Part shown: positions 8,880-19,174 of the stretch, one piece after another
How positions within the stretch are numbered: position 1 is the first letter of the stretch
Layout of the letters: the number at the start of each line of letters is the position of its first letter
DNA from: an uncultured SAR86 cluster bacterium
Lineage (GTDB): Bacteria; Pseudomonadota; Gammaproteobacteria; Magnimaribacterales; TMED112
Assembly (NCBI GenBank): GCA_902610995.1
Contig: CACLXU010000006.1
Span: 1 to 45,690, forward strand
DNA length: 45,690 nt
Reading direction: 5' to 3'
Notes under the pieces: model-generated
What the model was told of the DNA's origin: nothing
The model's input: the letters and a program-made list of their open reading frames with translations, nothing else
Database searches by the model: none
Translations under genes and position numbers: made by a program

Positions 8880-9592
8880 TGAAAATATTAAAACTTAGCC
8901 TATACAGATTCGATCCAGAAAAAGACGATCGACCTTACATGTCAGACCACTCAATCAAAATGGAAGGTCACGGAAATATGATGGTAATCGACGCAATTAG
9001 AAAAGCTCAAGAAAAAGATCCCACAATCACCTTTAGAAGGTCTTGTGCCCAAGGAGTTTGTGGTTCCGATGGAGTAAATATGAATGGTCAAAATGGCCTA
9101 GCTTGCATTACTTCTGTTTCCTCAGTTGCAGTAGCAAACAGACTAGAGGTTAGACCATTGCCAGGTTTACCAGTTATCAAAGATTTGATAGTTGATATGA
9201 AACCATTTTATGACCAATATGAGAAGATAAAGCCTTTTTTAGATAATGATGAAGAAATTAATACTGGTCATGAAAGGTTGCAAAGTCCAGACGAAAGAAA
9301 AAAGCTAGATGGTCTATATGAATGTATTTTATGTGCTTGTTGTTCAACAAGTTGCCCATCATTTTGGTGGAACCCCGAAAAATTTGTAGGACCAGCCGCA
9401 CTTCTTCAGGCATACAGGTTCATTGCTGACACTAGGGATAAGCAAAAGCTAAAAAGACTAAAAAAACTAAACGATGCTTTTAGTGTGTATAGATGTCATG
9501 GGATAATGAATTGTACTTCTGTTTGTCCAAAAGGGTTAAATCCATCAAAGGCAATCAACGAAATTAAAAAGGAGTTAAGAAAAATAGGATAG
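8879..9592 (+). CDS. sdhB: Succinate dehydrogenase iron-sulfur subunit
   Basis: Electron-transfer subunit of complex II with three Fe-S centres. The [2Fe-2S] motif is SCAQGVCGSDG followed by a Cys in GLACI; the [4Fe-4S] motif is CILCACCSTSCP; the [3Fe-4S] motif is CHGIMNCTSVCPKGLNP. Length 237 aa (E. coli 238). The start is a GTG overlapping the sdhA stop by one base. Its own stop overlaps the sucA GTG in the same TAGTG form, linking complex II directly to the 2-oxoglutarate dehydrogenase genes. Confidence 0.98.
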   Translation: MKILKLSLYRFDPEKDDRPYMSDHSIKMEGHGNMMVIDAIRKAQEKDPTITFRRSCAQGVCGSDGVNMNGQNGLACITSVSSVAVANRLEVRPLPGLPVIKDLIVDMKPFYDQYEKIKPFLDNDEEINTGHERLQSPDERKKLDGLYECILCACCSTSCPSFWWNPEKFVGPAALLQAYRFIADTRDKQKLKRLKKLNDAFSVYRCHGIMNCTSVCPKGLNPSKAINEIKKELRKIG

Positions 9593-12387
9593 TGTCTAAG
9601 TCAATTGAGGAGAGGATAAAAGAAAGCTTTAAATATGGTACTAACTTCAGTTACTTAGAAAACCTTTATAATAAATATCTTACAAATCCTGATACGGTTG
9701 AATCTGAGTGGAAGCAGTACTTTGATTCCATTCAGAACGGAACAGGAGAAATTAATCATCAACATATTCTTCAGGAGTTTAAAAATAAAAAATTCTACTC
9801 CAATGACTCTACCAGCTCAGTAAAAAATTCTACTTCAAATAAAAGTTCAGATGTTCAAAACCTTGTTAATGCTTACAGAAGAAGAGGACATCAAATAGCC
9901 ACTATCGATCCATTGAATCTTAGGGTAAAAAAAGAAATTCCAGAATTAGGGCTTTCCTTCCATAACCTAACTCCAAACGATCTTACGGAAAAATTTGCGC
10001 TTTCAAATTTTCTTAATTCAAAAGAAATGCAGCTGAAGGATATCCTGGAATCAGTCAAAAGTACTTATACCTCAAATATTGGATACGAGTTTATGCACAT
10101 AGGTAATAGCAAGATTCGTAAATGGTTCTTGGAGAGGATTGAAGGCAAGAAAACTCCTTATAACTTCTCTCTGGATGAAAAATCACATATTTTAAAAAGA
10201 GTTGTTGATTCTGAGGGTTTAGAGAAATTCCTTGCTTCAAAATACCCTGGCGCCAAAAGATTTGGGCTTGAAGGTGGTGAATCACTTATTCCACTAGTAG
10301 ATACATTAATTGAAGATTTTGGTGCAAAGGGTGCAAAAGAAATTTGTTTAGGGATGTCCCATCGTGGAAGATTGAATGTTTTAATTAACGTAATGGGCAA
10401 AAAACCCAGTGAATTATTTTCAGAATTTGCTGAAGATTTAGAAATCCATGATGCTAGAACTGGAGATGTTAAATATCACCTAGGATTTTCCTCTAATATC
10501 TTAACAAGTGGAGGGGAAGTTCATTTGTCGCTTGGTTCAAATCCTTCTCATTTAGAAATTGTTAATCCTGTAGTTCTTGGGTCTGTACGAGCAAGACAGG
10601 ATAGAAGGCTTGATGAGAATAAAAATAAAGTTATTCCGATCTTGATGCACGGAGACGCATCTTTTGCGGGACAAGGTGTAGTTATGGAAATATTGCAACT
10701 TTCCCAAACTAGAGCATTTGGGGTTGGCGGAACAATACATATTGTTGTCAATAATCAAATTGGATTTACTACAAGCCTTCAAGAGGATGCAAGATCAACA
10801 GAGTATTGTACTGATGTTGGCAAAATGATTGAAACACCAATCATTCATGTTAATGGTGATGATCCTGAAGCATGTGTTATGGCTGCGAAGATCGCAGTGG
10901 AATATAGAGATAGCTTTAAGAAAGATATAATCATTGATTTTGTTTGCTACAGAAGAAGAGGACACAATGAAAGCGACGAGCCTTTTGCAACCCAACCTCT
11001 TATGTATTCAAAGATACATTCTAAAAACACTGTAATTGAGCTCTATTCAAAAAAGCTCATTGAAAGCAAGGCAATAAGTGAAGAGGTTTTTGAAGCTTAT
11101 AAAAAAGATTACAGAGACCACATGGAAAAAGGAGAAATGGTTGCAGAATCATTATCATCTGATCCAGATAAATCAATATATTTCGATTGGACACCTTATC
11201 TACAGCCTGATTTAAAGAAGAGTTATCCAACGCTTGTCAGTAGAGCAAATCTTGAAATAGCAGTCAAACACTGTTTATCTTTTCCAGAGGACTTGCAGAT
11301 GCAGAAACAGGTTCAAAAAATGTATTCCGATAGAGAAAAAATGCTCAAGGGGGAATTGAAACTAAATTGGGGATTTGCAGAGATGGCAGCTTATGCTACT
11401 TTACTTCAAGAGGGATATCCGGTAAGAATCACTGGTCAAGACACTAGAAGAGGCACATTCTCGCATAGACATCTTGTTGTTAAGGATCAAAAAAGTGGAG
11501 AGGGTACAGTCCCACTTGCAACTCTAAATAAAGGGAATAAAAAATTTGAAATCTTTGACTCACTTTTATCAGAAGAAGCAGTGCTTGGATTTGAATATGG
11601 TTACTCATCAACATGGCCTGAAGGTTTAGTAATTTGGGAAGCTCAGTTTGGGGATTTCGCAAATGTTGCACAAGTTGTTATTGACCAGTTTATTGTAAGT
11701 GCAGAAACAAAGTGGGGAAGACTATCGGGGTTAACTATGTTTCTTCCTCACGGATATGAAGGACAAGGACCTGAGCATAGTAGCTCAAGGCTAGAGAGGT
11801 TTTTACAACAATGTGCATACGACAATATTCAGATATGTATTCCTACTCTTCCATCACAAATCTTTCATTTATTACGAAGACAAACTATAAGACCAATAAG
11901 ACGGCCTCTTGTAGTGCTATCACCGAAAAGTCTACTAAGAAATCCTGAAGCATCTTCATCTATTGAAGAACTTTGTTCAGGAAGCTTTAAAAATATAATC
12001 ATTGATGAAAAAAAGGGATTAACTAAATCTGTAATCTTCTGCTCAGGCAAAATATACTTTGACCTTAAAAAGGAAATTGAAACAAAAAAATTGAAAGGAA
12101 TTCAGCTTGTGAGATTAGAGCAATTATATCCATTTCCTGAAAGCGAGCTTACATCATTCACAAATTCAATTAAATGTAAGAATTTCCTTTGGGTTCAGGA
12201 GGAACCAGAAAATATGGGAGCATGGCTTATGATAAGACATAGGCTTGAAAAGTTATTAAACAAAACAAAAAAAGGGTATAAATTAGGCGTTGTTGCAAGG
12301 AATCCATCTGCTGCTCCTGCAGGCGGATATCAAAAATATCATCAAAAACGTCAAAAAGAGATAGTTAGAAGAGCATTAGAGTACTAA
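9592..12387 (+). CDS. sucA: 2-oxoglutarate dehydrogenase E1 component
   Basis: Thiamine-diphosphate-dependent E1 subunit that decarboxylates 2-oxoglutarate and passes succinyl to the SucB lipoyl group. The N-terminal E2-binding helix ([11 protein letters not shown]...VESEWKQYF), the MSHRGRLN and GDASFAGQG cofactor motifs, NNQIGFTT, and the transketolase-like GTFSHRH and EGQGPEHSS segments are all visible. Length 931 aa (E. coli 933). The start is GTG at 9592, overlapping sdhB by one base. sucB follows after ten bases. Confidence 0.98.
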   Translation: MSKSIEERIKESFKYGTNFSYLENLYNKYLTNPDTVESEWKQYFDSIQNGTGEINHQHILQEFKNKKFYSNDSTSSVKNSTSNKSSDVQNLVNAYRRRGHQIATIDPLNLRVKKEIPELGLSFHNLTPNDLTEKFALSNFLNSKEMQLKDILESVKSTYTSNIGYEFMHIGNSKIRKWFLERIEGKKTPYNFSLDEKSHILKRVVDSEGLEKFLASKYPGAKRFGLEGGESLIPLVDTLIEDFGAKGAKEICLGMSHRGRLNVLINVMGKKPSELFSEFAEDLEIHDARTGDVKYHLGFSSNILTSGGEVHLSLGSNPSHLEIVNPVVLGSVRARQDRRLDENKNKVIPILMHGDASFAGQGVVMEILQLSQTRAFGVGGTIHIVVNNQIGFTTSLQEDARSTEYCTDVGKMIETPIIHVNGDDPEACVMAAKIAVEYRDSFKKDIIIDFVCYRRRGHNESDEPFATQPLMYSKIHSKNTVIELYSKKLIESKAISEEVFEAYKKDYRDHMEKGEMVAESLSSDPDKSIYFDWTPYLQPDLKKSYPTLVSRANLEIAVKHCLSFPEDLQMQKQVQKMYSDREKMLKGELKLNWGFAEMAAYATLLQEGYPVRITGQDTRRGTFSHRHLVVKDQKSGEGTVPLATLNKGNKKFEIFDSLLSEEAVLGFEYGYSSTWPEGLVIWEAQFGDFANVAQVVIDQFIVSAETKWGRLSGLTMFLPHGYEGQGPEHSSSRLERFLQQCAYDNIQICIPTLPSQIFHLLRRQTIRPIRRPLVVLSPKSLLRNPEASSSIEELCSGSFKNIIIDEKKGLTKSVIFCSGKIYFDLKKEIETKKLKGIQLVRLEQLYPFPESELTSFTNSIKCKNFLWVQEEPENMGAWLMIRHRLEKLLNKTKKGYKLGVVARNPSAAPAGGYQKYHQKRQKEIVRRALEY

Positions 12388-12397
12388 AATATACAGC

Positions 12398-13627
12398 ATG
12401 GCTGAAGACATAAAATCCCCAGTATTCCCTGAATCAGTTTTTGAAGGAACTTTGTCAAATTGGCTTAAAAAGGAGGGGGAAAGTTTCAAACAGGATGAAA
12501 TCTTAGCAGAAATAGAAACCGATAAAGTAGTTATCGAAGTAACTGCTCCAAAGGATGGGACTATTGAAAAGATTATCATTCCAGAGGGAACAACAATAAA
12601 AAGCTCTGAGGTAATAGGTAATTTTAATGTTGGTGAAAACATTAAGAAATCAAAATCCATCAGCACAAAAGAAAAAGCAAACCAAGTAACATCACCTGAA
12701 AAAACTAAAAATAAAAGTGAATCTAAAGAGCTTAATCCACAAAATAAAGGATTTAGGATGGGGCCTGCCGCAAAAAAACTTTTAAATGAGAAGGATATAA
12801 CTATTGAAGATATTCAGACCACATCCAAAAAGGGCGTGATTACAAAGAGTGACATTGTTAGAAACCTAAATCAAGATTCAAATCCATCAGAGTCTGTAAG
12901 CGAAGATGATTCATCAATTTCGAACAGTGAATCGTCCAAGAGGGTTCCAATGACTAGGTTAAGAGCGGTAGTGGCAGATAGGCTTTTAGAATCTCAAGCC
13001 CAAACTGCTTCATTAACAACCTTCAATGAGGTTGACCTATTTGAGGTAAAAAAATTAAGAGAAAAATATAAAGAGGACTTCGAAAAAAAATATGGAGTAA
13101 AGCTAGGTTTTATGGGCTTATTTTTAAAAGCTTCCTCAATCGCTTTACAGGAAATGCCTATTGTAAACGCTTCTATTGAAGGTACTGACATCATATATCA
13201 TGGCTTTCAGGATATTGGGGTAGCTGTTTCTACTGAAAGAGGCCTTGTTGTTCCAGTAATAAGAAATGTTAGCAATATGTCAATTGCTGAAATCGAAAGT
13301 TCCATAAAAGATTATTCAATAAAAGCTAGAGATGGCAAGCTTTCAATTGACGATATGATGGGTGGAACTTTTACTGTTTCAAATGGAGGAGTTTTTGGAT
13401 CTTTGCTCTCAACACCTATTTTAAATCCACCTCAATCAGCAATCCTTGGGATGCATAAGATACAAGATAGACCAATGGTAGTTGATGGAAATATCGAGAT
13501 TAGACCAATGATGTATCTTGCACTTACTTATGATCATAGGTTGCTTGATGGCAAGGATGCAGTATCATTTCTTGTGAAAATAAAGGAATCTCTGGAATCA
13601 CCAGAGTCAATGATGTTAGGAATATAA
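12398..13627 (+). CDS. sucB: 2-oxoglutarate dehydrogenase E2 (dihydrolipoyl succinyltransferase)
   Basis: Core of the 2-oxoglutarate dehydrogenase complex, transferring succinyl from lipoamide to CoA. It has one lipoyl domain (residues 1-75, lipoylated Lys43 in EIETDKVV), a charged linker, an E3/E1-binding domain (about 118-155, [10 protein letters not shown] to VITKSDIV), and a catalytic domain (about 180-409). The catalytic pair is His380/Asp384 in [11 protein letters not shown]. Length 409 aa (E. coli 405). Close resemblance to SucB and position next to sucA favour succinyl over acetyl transfer. It ends directly against lpd with no gap. Confidence 0.97.
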   Translation: MAEDIKSPVFPESVFEGTLSNWLKKEGESFKQDEILAEIETDKVVIEVTAPKDGTIEKIIIPEGTTIKSSEVIGNFNVGENIKKSKSISTKEKANQVTSPEKTKNKSESKELNPQNKGFRMGPAAKKLLNEKDITIEDIQTTSKKGVITKSDIVRNLNQDSNPSESVSEDDSSISNSESSKRVPMTRLRAVVADRLLESQAQTASLTTFNEVDLFEVKKLREKYKEDFEKKYGVKLGFMGLFLKASSIALQEMPIVNASIEGTDIIYHGFQDIGVAVSTERGLVVPVIRNVSNMSIAEIESSIKDYSIKARDGKLSIDDMMGGTFTVSNGGVFGSLLSTPILNPPQSAILGMHKIQDRPMVVDGNIEIRPMMYLALTYDHRLLDGKDAVSFLVKIKESLESPESMMLGI

Positions 13628-15046
13628 ATGGATTTTGATGTAGTAGTCATAGGAGGAGGCCCTGGTGGATATGTAGCAGCAATTAAAAGCGCTCAATTAG
13701 GGCAAAAAGTTGCTTGTATTGAATTTGATAGCAATGAAGATAAAAAAATAAAACTTGGAGGTACATGTTTAAATGTTGGGTGCATACCTTCAAAATCACT
13801 TCTAGATTCATCTTATAAATTCCACCAAATCACTCATGGCTTAGAAGAACATGGAATTACTTTAAGTAAGCCAAAACTTGAACTTAGTAAAATGATGGAA
13901 AGAAAAAATTCTATTGTAAAAAAACTAACTTCAGGAGTATCCCAATTATTTGCTCATAATAAAGTTACTTCAATTCACGGAAGAGGAAAATTAATTGACC
14001 AAAATACAGTTGAAGTTACAGATGATAAGGGGAAAAAGAAAAAAGTAACTGCAAAAAATATTATTTTAGCCACAGGCTCCAGACCTATTAACATCCCATC
14101 AGTTCCATGGAATGGCACAACCATTATAGGAAGTTCCGGAGCTTTAGAGTTAACAGAGGTGCCTAAGAATTTAGCAATAATTGGTGCCGGGGTAATTGGC
14201 CTAGAACTTGGGAGTGTATGGTCAAGATTAGGATCAAAAGTTGAAATTTTTGAGGCAGAAAAGGAATTTTTACCCATGCTTGATAAAGATGTTTCAAGAG
14301 TCATTGAAAGAGAGTTTAGAAATCAAAACCTCAATATCAATCTTGGCTGTTCTGTAGAAGGATCAAAAAAATCAAGAAAAGGTGTTACTTTAGATATAAA
14401 TATTGATGGAAAAGTAGACAACAAAAATTTCGATAAAGTAGTTGTTGCTGTTGGAAGAAGGCCATTTACTGAAAATTTACTTTCTCCAAACTGTGGGTTA
14501 GAGCTTGATGAGAGAGGATTTATTAAAGTCGATGATTATTGCAAAACAGAGTTAGATAATATTTATGCAATTGGCGATATCGTTAGAGGGCCTATGCTAG
14601 CCCATAAAGCAATGGAAGAAGGTATCATGGCTGCAGAGAGAATTGCAGGGAAAAAAATGGAAGTAAATTATGACTTGGTTCCCTCCGTCATCTACACCCA
14701 TCCTGAAATTGCGTGGGTAGGTAAAACTGAAAAGCAACTCACAAAAGAAAATATTGAGTATAAGAAAGGTAACTTTCCTTTTGCAGCAAGTGGAAGAGCT
14801 CTCGCATCTGGTGAGTCGGTCGGCCTGGTAAAGGTTTTGGCAAGTAAAGAAACAGATGAAGTAGTAGGTGTTCAAATTTTTGGTAATGGAGCTGCAGAAA
14901 TACTGCAACAAGGGCTTATTGGTATGGAATTTGCAGCTAGTTCAGAAGATTTTGGATTAACTATGTTTAGCCATCCCACAGTTTCTGAAGCGCTGCATGA
15001 AGCTGCATTGGCAGTAAATAAGCAAGCTATTCATATAGGTAATTGA
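13628..15046 (+). CDS. lpd: Dihydrolipoyl dehydrogenase (E3)
   Basis: FAD/NAD flavoenzyme that reoxidises dihydrolipoamide in 2-oxoacid dehydrogenase complexes. It has the N-terminal FAD motif GGGPGGY, the redox disulfide Cys47/Cys52 (GGTCLNVGCIPSK), a central NAD motif (GAGVIGLELG), the AIGDI segment, and the His449-Glu454 catalytic pair in HPTVSEALHE. Length 472 aa. It lies between sucB and sucC, as in Pseudomonas rather than E. coli, so it is likely the E3 of this complex. It may also serve pyruvate dehydrogenase and glycine cleavage, which are not in the window. Confidence 0.97.
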   Translation: MDFDVVVIGGGPGGYVAAIKSAQLGQKVACIEFDSNEDKKIKLGGTCLNVGCIPSKSLLDSSYKFHQITHGLEEHGITLSKPKLELSKMMERKNSIVKKLTSGVSQLFAHNKVTSIHGRGKLIDQNTVEVTDDKGKKKKVTAKNIILATGSRPINIPSVPWNGTTIIGSSGALELTEVPKNLAIIGAGVIGLELGSVWSRLGSKVEIFEAEKEFLPMLDKDVSRVIEREFRNQNLNINLGCSVEGSKKSRKGVTLDINIDGKVDNKNFDKVVVAVGRRPFTENLLSPNCGLELDERGFIKVDDYCKTELDNIYAIGDIVRGPMLAHKAMEEGIMAAERIAGKKMEVNYDLVPSVIYTHPEIAWVGKTEKQLTKENIEYKKGNFPFAASGRALASGESVGLVKVLASKETDEVVGVQIFGNGAAEILQQGLIGMEFAASSEDFGLTMFSHPTVSEALHEAALAVNKQAIHIGN

Positions 15047-16209
15047 TGAATCTTCACGAGTATCAAGCCAAGGAGCTTTTTGAAGAATATGATTTACCTG
15101 TATCTAGAAGAGGCATCATTTCAGAAAAAGATCAAATACAGGAAGCACTAGAATCAATTAATTTTAGCAATGGATGTGTTGCAAAAGTTCAAGCTCATAC
15201 CGGAGGAAGAGGCAAAGTTGGTGGTGTAAAGCTTTGTAAGACGATTGAGGATGTTCAGCAATTTGTTGATCAATGGCTTGGTAAACGCATAAAAACAATC
15301 CAAACAGATGAAAACGGATTACCTGTTAATGTAATTTCAGTTGAGGAGTTAACAGATGTTGATAAGGAATTGTATCTCAGTTTAGTTATAGATAGAGGGG
15401 CAAAATGTGTTTCAATTATACTGTCTGAAGCAGGTGGTATGAATATCGAAGAAGTTGCCGAAAAGACACCAGAAAAGATTCTAAAAGCTGAATTAAATAG
15501 TAATTTTAAAATCTCATCTGATCAGATATCCCTCTTCGCAAGAAATCTTTCATTTAATAAAACACAGGAAAGCGAATTCAAACACATTGTAGAAAATTGC
15601 TGCAAAATTTTTAAAGACAAAGATCTAAGTCTTTTAGAAATTAACCCCCTCGTTATTACCAGAGCGGGCGCTTTGCATTGTTTGGATGCTAAGTTAAATA
15701 TAGACGAGAATGCTTTATTCAGGCAGGAGAAAATTGCAGAAAAAAGAGATGCATCTCAAGAGGATTCTAGAGAATTTGAAGCAAAACAGAATGATTTAAG
15801 TTATGTAGCTCTGGATGGAAACATAGGTTGCATGGTTAATGGTGCTGGCCTTGCAATGGGTACAATGGACACAATTAAATTATATGATGGTGAGCCAGCA
15901 AATTTTCTTGACGTGGGCGGAACAGCTACCAAAGAAAGAGTATCTTCTGCATTTAAACTTATACTTTCAGATAAAAATGTTAAGGGGATTTTAGTGAATA
16001 TTTTTGGAGGAATTGTGCGATGTGATCTTATCGCTGAAGGAATAATTGAAGCAATTAAAGAAATTAATGTTGAAATTCCAATTGTTGTTAGATTGCAAGG
16101 TAATCAATCTAACCTAGGAAAGAGAATTCTTAATGAATCAGGTTTAAATGTAATTGGAGAAGATTCATTACAATTAGCAGCAAAAAAAATAGTGGATCTT
16201 GTTAAATGA
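15046..16209 (+). CDS. sucC: Succinyl-CoA synthetase beta subunit
   Basis: ADP/GDP-forming succinyl-CoA synthetase subunit carrying the ATP-grasp nucleotide site and succinate site. The N-terminus [12 protein letters not shown] is diagnostic; [33 protein letters not shown], and FLDVGGTA are the usual motifs. Length 387 aa (E. coli 388). I start it at ATG 15046, which overlaps the lpd stop by one base (TGATG); a TTG three bases earlier adds nothing. It overlaps sucD by four bases. Confidence 0.97.
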   Translation: MNLHEYQAKELFEEYDLPVSRRGIISEKDQIQEALESINFSNGCVAKVQAHTGGRGKVGGVKLCKTIEDVQQFVDQWLGKRIKTIQTDENGLPVNVISVEELTDVDKELYLSLVIDRGAKCVSIILSEAGGMNIEEVAEKTPEKILKAELNSNFKISSDQISLFARNLSFNKTQESEFKHIVENCCKIFKDKDLSLLEINPLVITRAGALHCLDAKLNIDENALFRQEKIAEKRDASQEDSREFEAKQNDLSYVALDGNIGCMVNGAGLAMGTMDTIKLYDGEPANFLDVGGTATKERVSSAFKLILSDKNVKGILVNIFGGIVRCDLIAEGIIEAIKEINVEIPIVVRLQGNQSNLGKRILNESGLNVIGEDSLQLAAKKIVDLVK

Positions 16210-17075
16210 GTGTACTTATAGATAAAAATACAAAAGCTATCTTTCAGGGTTTTACAGGGTCTCAAGCAACCATGCATGCTGAACAATGTATTAATTACGG
16301 AACAAATATTGTGGGTGGAGTAACACCTGGAAAAGGTGGAATAGAACATCTCAATAGGCCTGTTTTCAATTCAGTGAAAGATGCCTGCTCTGAAACAAAT
16401 GCCAACGTCAGTGTTATATTTGTGCCAGCAAGATTCACCAAAGCAGCAATAATTGAGGCTGCAGAATCAGGAATAAAGTTAATTATATGTATTACTGAGG
16501 GTGTCCCGGTGATCGATATGATCGAGGTAATAAATGAGCTAAAAAATTATCCCGAAGCAAGATTAGTTGGCCCCAATTGCCCAGGAGTAATTACTCCTGG
16601 AGAGGCAAAGTTAGGAATAATGCCAGCTGACATTCATATGAAAGGTTCTGTAGGGATAGTTTCTCGGTCTGGAACTCTAACATATGAAGCAGTTAAACAG
16701 ACTACAGATGCTGGGATAGGCCAAAGCAGTTGCATTGGTATAGGTGGAGACCCTGTGAATGGAACATCATTTATTGACTGTTTAGAAATGTTTGAGAAAG
16801 ATCATCAAACAGAATCAATAGTTATGGTTGGTGAGATAGGCGGTACTGCAGAGGAAGAAGCTGCAGAATTTATCAAAACAAGTATTTCTAAGCCAGTTGT
16901 CTCTTATATTGCTGGAGTAACAGCGCCTAAAGGAAAAAGAATGGGGCATGCTGGAGCAATTATCTCTGGAGGCAAAGGAACTGCACAAGATAAATTTAAA
17001 GCTTTAGAATTAGCAGGAGTCTCAGTTGTAACTGATTTAAATTTGATTGGCGCTCGGCTTAAAGAGCTCCTTTAG
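16206..17075 (+). CDS. sucD: Succinyl-CoA synthetase alpha subunit
   Basis: CoA-binding subunit whose phosphorylated histidine is His248 (RMGHAGAI). Conserved parts include the N-terminal [35 protein letters not shown], and [10 protein letters not shown]. Length 289 aa, identical to E. coli. The ATG overlaps sucC by four bases (ATGA). It ends the long sdh-suc block. Its last 39 bases are also the 3' end of the MATE gene on the opposite strand. Confidence 0.98.
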   Translation: MSVLIDKNTKAIFQGFTGSQATMHAEQCINYGTNIVGGVTPGKGGIEHLNRPVFNSVKDACSETNANVSVIFVPARFTKAAIIEAAESGIKLIICITEGVPVIDMIEVINELKNYPEARLVGPNCPGVITPGEAKLGIMPADIHMKGSVGIVSRSGTLTYEAVKQTTDAGIGQSSCIGIGGDPVNGTSFIDCLEMFEKDHQTESIVMVGEIGGTAEEEAAEFIKTSISKPVVSYIAGVTAPKGKRMGHAGAIISGGKGTAQDKFKALELAGVSVVTDLNLIGARLKELL

Positions 17076-18413
17076 TTTTCTTTTTTTATTTTTTAACCTC
17101 TTCAAGTTCAAGAAAGCACTAATCATTATTCCAATTATCATTCCAAACCACATACCTTCTGGGCCATTTGGGATATAGTCCCCACTTTCAAAAGCAAAAT
17201 AAATGCCTAGAGGCAATGCACAAACCCAATAAGAAATAATAAAATTTATCATGGGACCAAAGGTATCTTTATGCCCTCTTAGTGAACCAATAGCAGAGAA
17301 ACCAATTGCATCTGGTATCTGAAAAATTAAAGAATAATAAAGCAAGATGATTGCAATTTTTGATACAGAAATATCTGATGTATAAAATGAAATTAATTGA
17401 GATCCTAGAAAGAAAATAATTAAAATATTAATAACTGCTATAAAAATTGAAGACCTTAAAGAAAAATTAGATGCGTAATTTGCTTGAGAATAGTTCTGTT
17501 CTCCAACTAAATTCCCTACTCTAATTGCTGATGCTAGACCAAGAGATAATGGCAACATAAATAGCAATCCAACAATATTGATTGCAATAGTATGTGCAGC
17601 AAGTGCTGTTGAGCCAAAAAATGAAATGATTAGTGCTGCACCACTGAACATACTTAGTTCAACAAAAACCCCAAAGCTAATTGGTCCTCCGATCCTAAAG
17701 AGTTCTAAAGTACTTAAAAAATCTGGATTTATAAACTCCCCATATATGCTTGTTTTTTTATATTTTTCTGAAAGCAAAGTTACTAACCAAAAGATAACTA
17801 AACCAATTATTACAAGAATAGTTGTTGCATACCCACAACCCACGCCTCCATAATCAAAGTAGAATATAAACAAATAATTAAATGGGATATTTAAAATAAA
17901 GATCCCAAAACTGATCAAAAAAACAATCCGTGTTTGTGTAATTCCCTCACTATATCCTCTAAGTGCTTGATATATCGTCATAGGGATAGCTCCGTAAGAA
18001 ATAATTTTTAGATATTCAATTGAAATATTTTTAATATCTGCCTCAGTATCTATAAAATTGAATATCAAATAAGAGTTCCTTAATACAAGAAAAAAAACAA
18101 ACCCAATCAAAAGCGCTGCCCATAAAAACCTTCTGGTTTTCAGTCTTATTTGTACAAAATCTTTTTTTCCATAAAGTTGCGCAATAATTGGATTTATTCC
18201 AAACATGACCCCCGCAGTTAGAAAATAGATGGGATTAAATATTGAAGCAGCTAGTCCAAGGCCTGCGAGGTCATCTGAACTGTAATAACCTGCCATAATG
18301 TAATCCGTTGTTGTCAGTCCATACATTACAAGCTGAGTTCCTAGTATTGGCAACCCTAAGGATATGAACTTTTTAGCTTCTTGTTTAAAATTAGATATAT
18401 TTAGGCTAATCAT
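17037..18413 (-). CDS. MATE family cation/drug:proton or sodium antiporter (NorM-like)
   Basis: Multidrug and toxin extrusion transporter: about twelve transmembrane helices in two homologous halves, 458 aa (family about 450-480). Typical segments are [15 protein letters not shown], the [19 protein letters not shown] helix, [17 protein letters not shown] near the mid-point, and [14 protein letters not shown] in the second half. The substrate cannot be told from sequence. The gene is transcribed against sucD and its final twelve codons overlap it. Its start faces the acyltransferase gene, leaving about 40 bases of shared upstream region. Confidence 0.9.
   Translation of the reverse strand: MISLNISNFKQEAKKFISLGLPILGTQLVMYGLTTTDYIMAGYYSSDDLAGLGLAASIFNPIYFLTAGVMFGINPIIAQLYGKKDFVQIRLKTRRFLWAALLIGFVFFLVLRNSYLIFNFIDTEADIKNISIEYLKIISYGAIPMTIYQALRGYSEGITQTRIVFLISFGIFILNIPFNYLFIFYFDYGGVGCGYATTILVIIGLVIFWLVTLLSEKYKKTSIYGEFINPDFLSTLELFRIGGPISFGVFVELSMFSGAALIISFFGSTALAAHTIAINIVGLLFMLPLSLGLASAIRVGNLVGEQNYSQANYASNFSLRSSIFIAVINILIIFFLGSQLISFYTSDISVSKIAIILLYYSLIFQIPDAIGFSAIGSLRGHKDTFGPMINFIISYWVCALPLGIYFAFESGDYIPNGPEGMWFGMIIGIMISAFLNLKRLKNKKRKLKELFKPSANQI
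17060..17093 (+). terminator. Possible weak terminator at the end of the sdh-suc block
   Basis: A short inverted repeat (TAAAG, five-base loop, CTTTA) spans the sucD stop and is followed by a long T-rich run at 17076-17093. The stem has only five mostly A-T pairs, so termination strength is doubtful. It lies within the 3' coding end of the opposing MATE gene. Confidence 0.35.
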
Positions 18414-18442
18414 GATAGTGGTATTCTAGCTTATAATTAATT

Positions 18443-18448
18443 AAGGAG
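18443..18448 (+). promoter_or_regulatory. Shine-Dalgarno site supporting an AUA start for the acyltransferase
   Basis: AAGGAG lies six bases before an in-frame ATA at 18455. Conserved protein sequence begins right after that codon and no ATG, GTG or TTG occurs in the frame between the upstream stop (TAG, 18449-18451) and the internal ATG at 18566. The site therefore marks translation beginning well upstream of the first canonical start. Confidence 0.6.
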
Positions 18449-18454
18449 TAGATC

Positions 18455-19174
18455 ATAAACAAAGAACACAGACCGTATTGGTTAAAGCATCTTTTTAATT
18501 CATTTAGTGCTTTTTACATACATCATTTTTTAAAACCAAAATTTTCTGGTTTTGGAAAGAATGTCATGATTCTTAAACCCCAGTATCTCAGGCTTTTTGG
18601 GACCAATATAAGTATTGGAAACTTTGTTACAATTATTTGTGCTTCTGATAGGAAAGTAGATATATCCACCTGGCAAACTGATAAGTTAAATGGGGAAATA
18701 CTTATTGATGACTATGTCTTAATGTCACCAGGAACAAACTTAAGATGTGCAAAGAAAATAAGTATTGGAAAATCATCTATGATTGCAAGTGACGTCACTA
18801 TTACTGATTCTGATTGGCATGGAATATACGACAGAACCGACTATGTTGCATTGCCAAAAGAAGTAGAAATTGAAGAAAACGTATGGATCGGAGAGAGATC
18901 AATAGTTCTTAAAGGGAGTAAAATTGGTAAAAACTCGATAATAGGGGCAGGCTCAGTGGTTGCAGGTGATATTCCGGAAAATTGTATATTTGCAGGTAAT
19001 CCAGCAAAATTTGTAAAGAAACTTGATAAAAATGATTTTAAAACAAGAGAAAGCTTATTTGAGGAATCATCGACCTACCTGGAAGATCTTATTGAAATTG
19101 AAAAAAGAACTACCAGTCAAAATACTTTATATAGCTGGATAAGATCAGTTTTTTGGCCAAAAAATGAAGATTAA
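18455..19174 (+). CDS. Left-handed beta-helix (hexapeptide repeat) acyltransferase, apparent AUA start
   Basis: Cytoplasmic acetyl/acyltransferase of the maltose/serine O-acetyltransferase (LbH) type. The C-terminal half has hexapeptide-repeat turns and the classic VWIGERSIVLKGSKIGKNS, IGAGSVV, and FAGNPAKFVKKLD ending; DSDWHGIYDR provides a likely catalytic His. The first ATG (18566) falls inside conserved sequence. Reading upstream in frame gives 37 more codons beginning INKEHRPYWLKH, as I recall from homologues, preceded by AAGGAG at 18443-18448. The only codon suitably placed is ATA at 18455, giving 239 aa. If that start is wrong, the 202 aa form from 18566 remains. The acceptor is unknown; a cell-surface sugar is a guess. 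It overlaps pdxB by 11 bases. Confidence 0.8.
   Translation: MNKEHRPYWLKHLFNSFSAFYIHHFLKPKFSGFGKNVMILKPQYLRLFGTNISIGNFVTIICASDRKVDISTWQTDKLNGEILIDDYVLMSPGTNLRCAKKISIGKSSMIASDVTITDSDWHGIYDRTDYVALPKEVEIEENVWIGERSIVLKGSKIGKNSIIGAGSVVAGDIPENCIFAGNPAKFVKKLDKNDFKTRESLFEESSTYLEDLIEIEKRTTSQNTLYSWIRSVFWPKNED

Noticed and set aside
18432-18437. TATAAT as a promoter for the acyltransferase gene
   Set aside because: Transcription would begin around base 18444, inside the ribosome binding site, and no -35 box is present. It could serve the divergent MATE gene on the other strand, but evidence is thin.
18566-18568. ATG as the acyltransferase start
   Set aside because: It falls inside sequence that continues upstream in frame with family-like residues and a ribosome binding site at 18443; no such site precedes this ATG closely.
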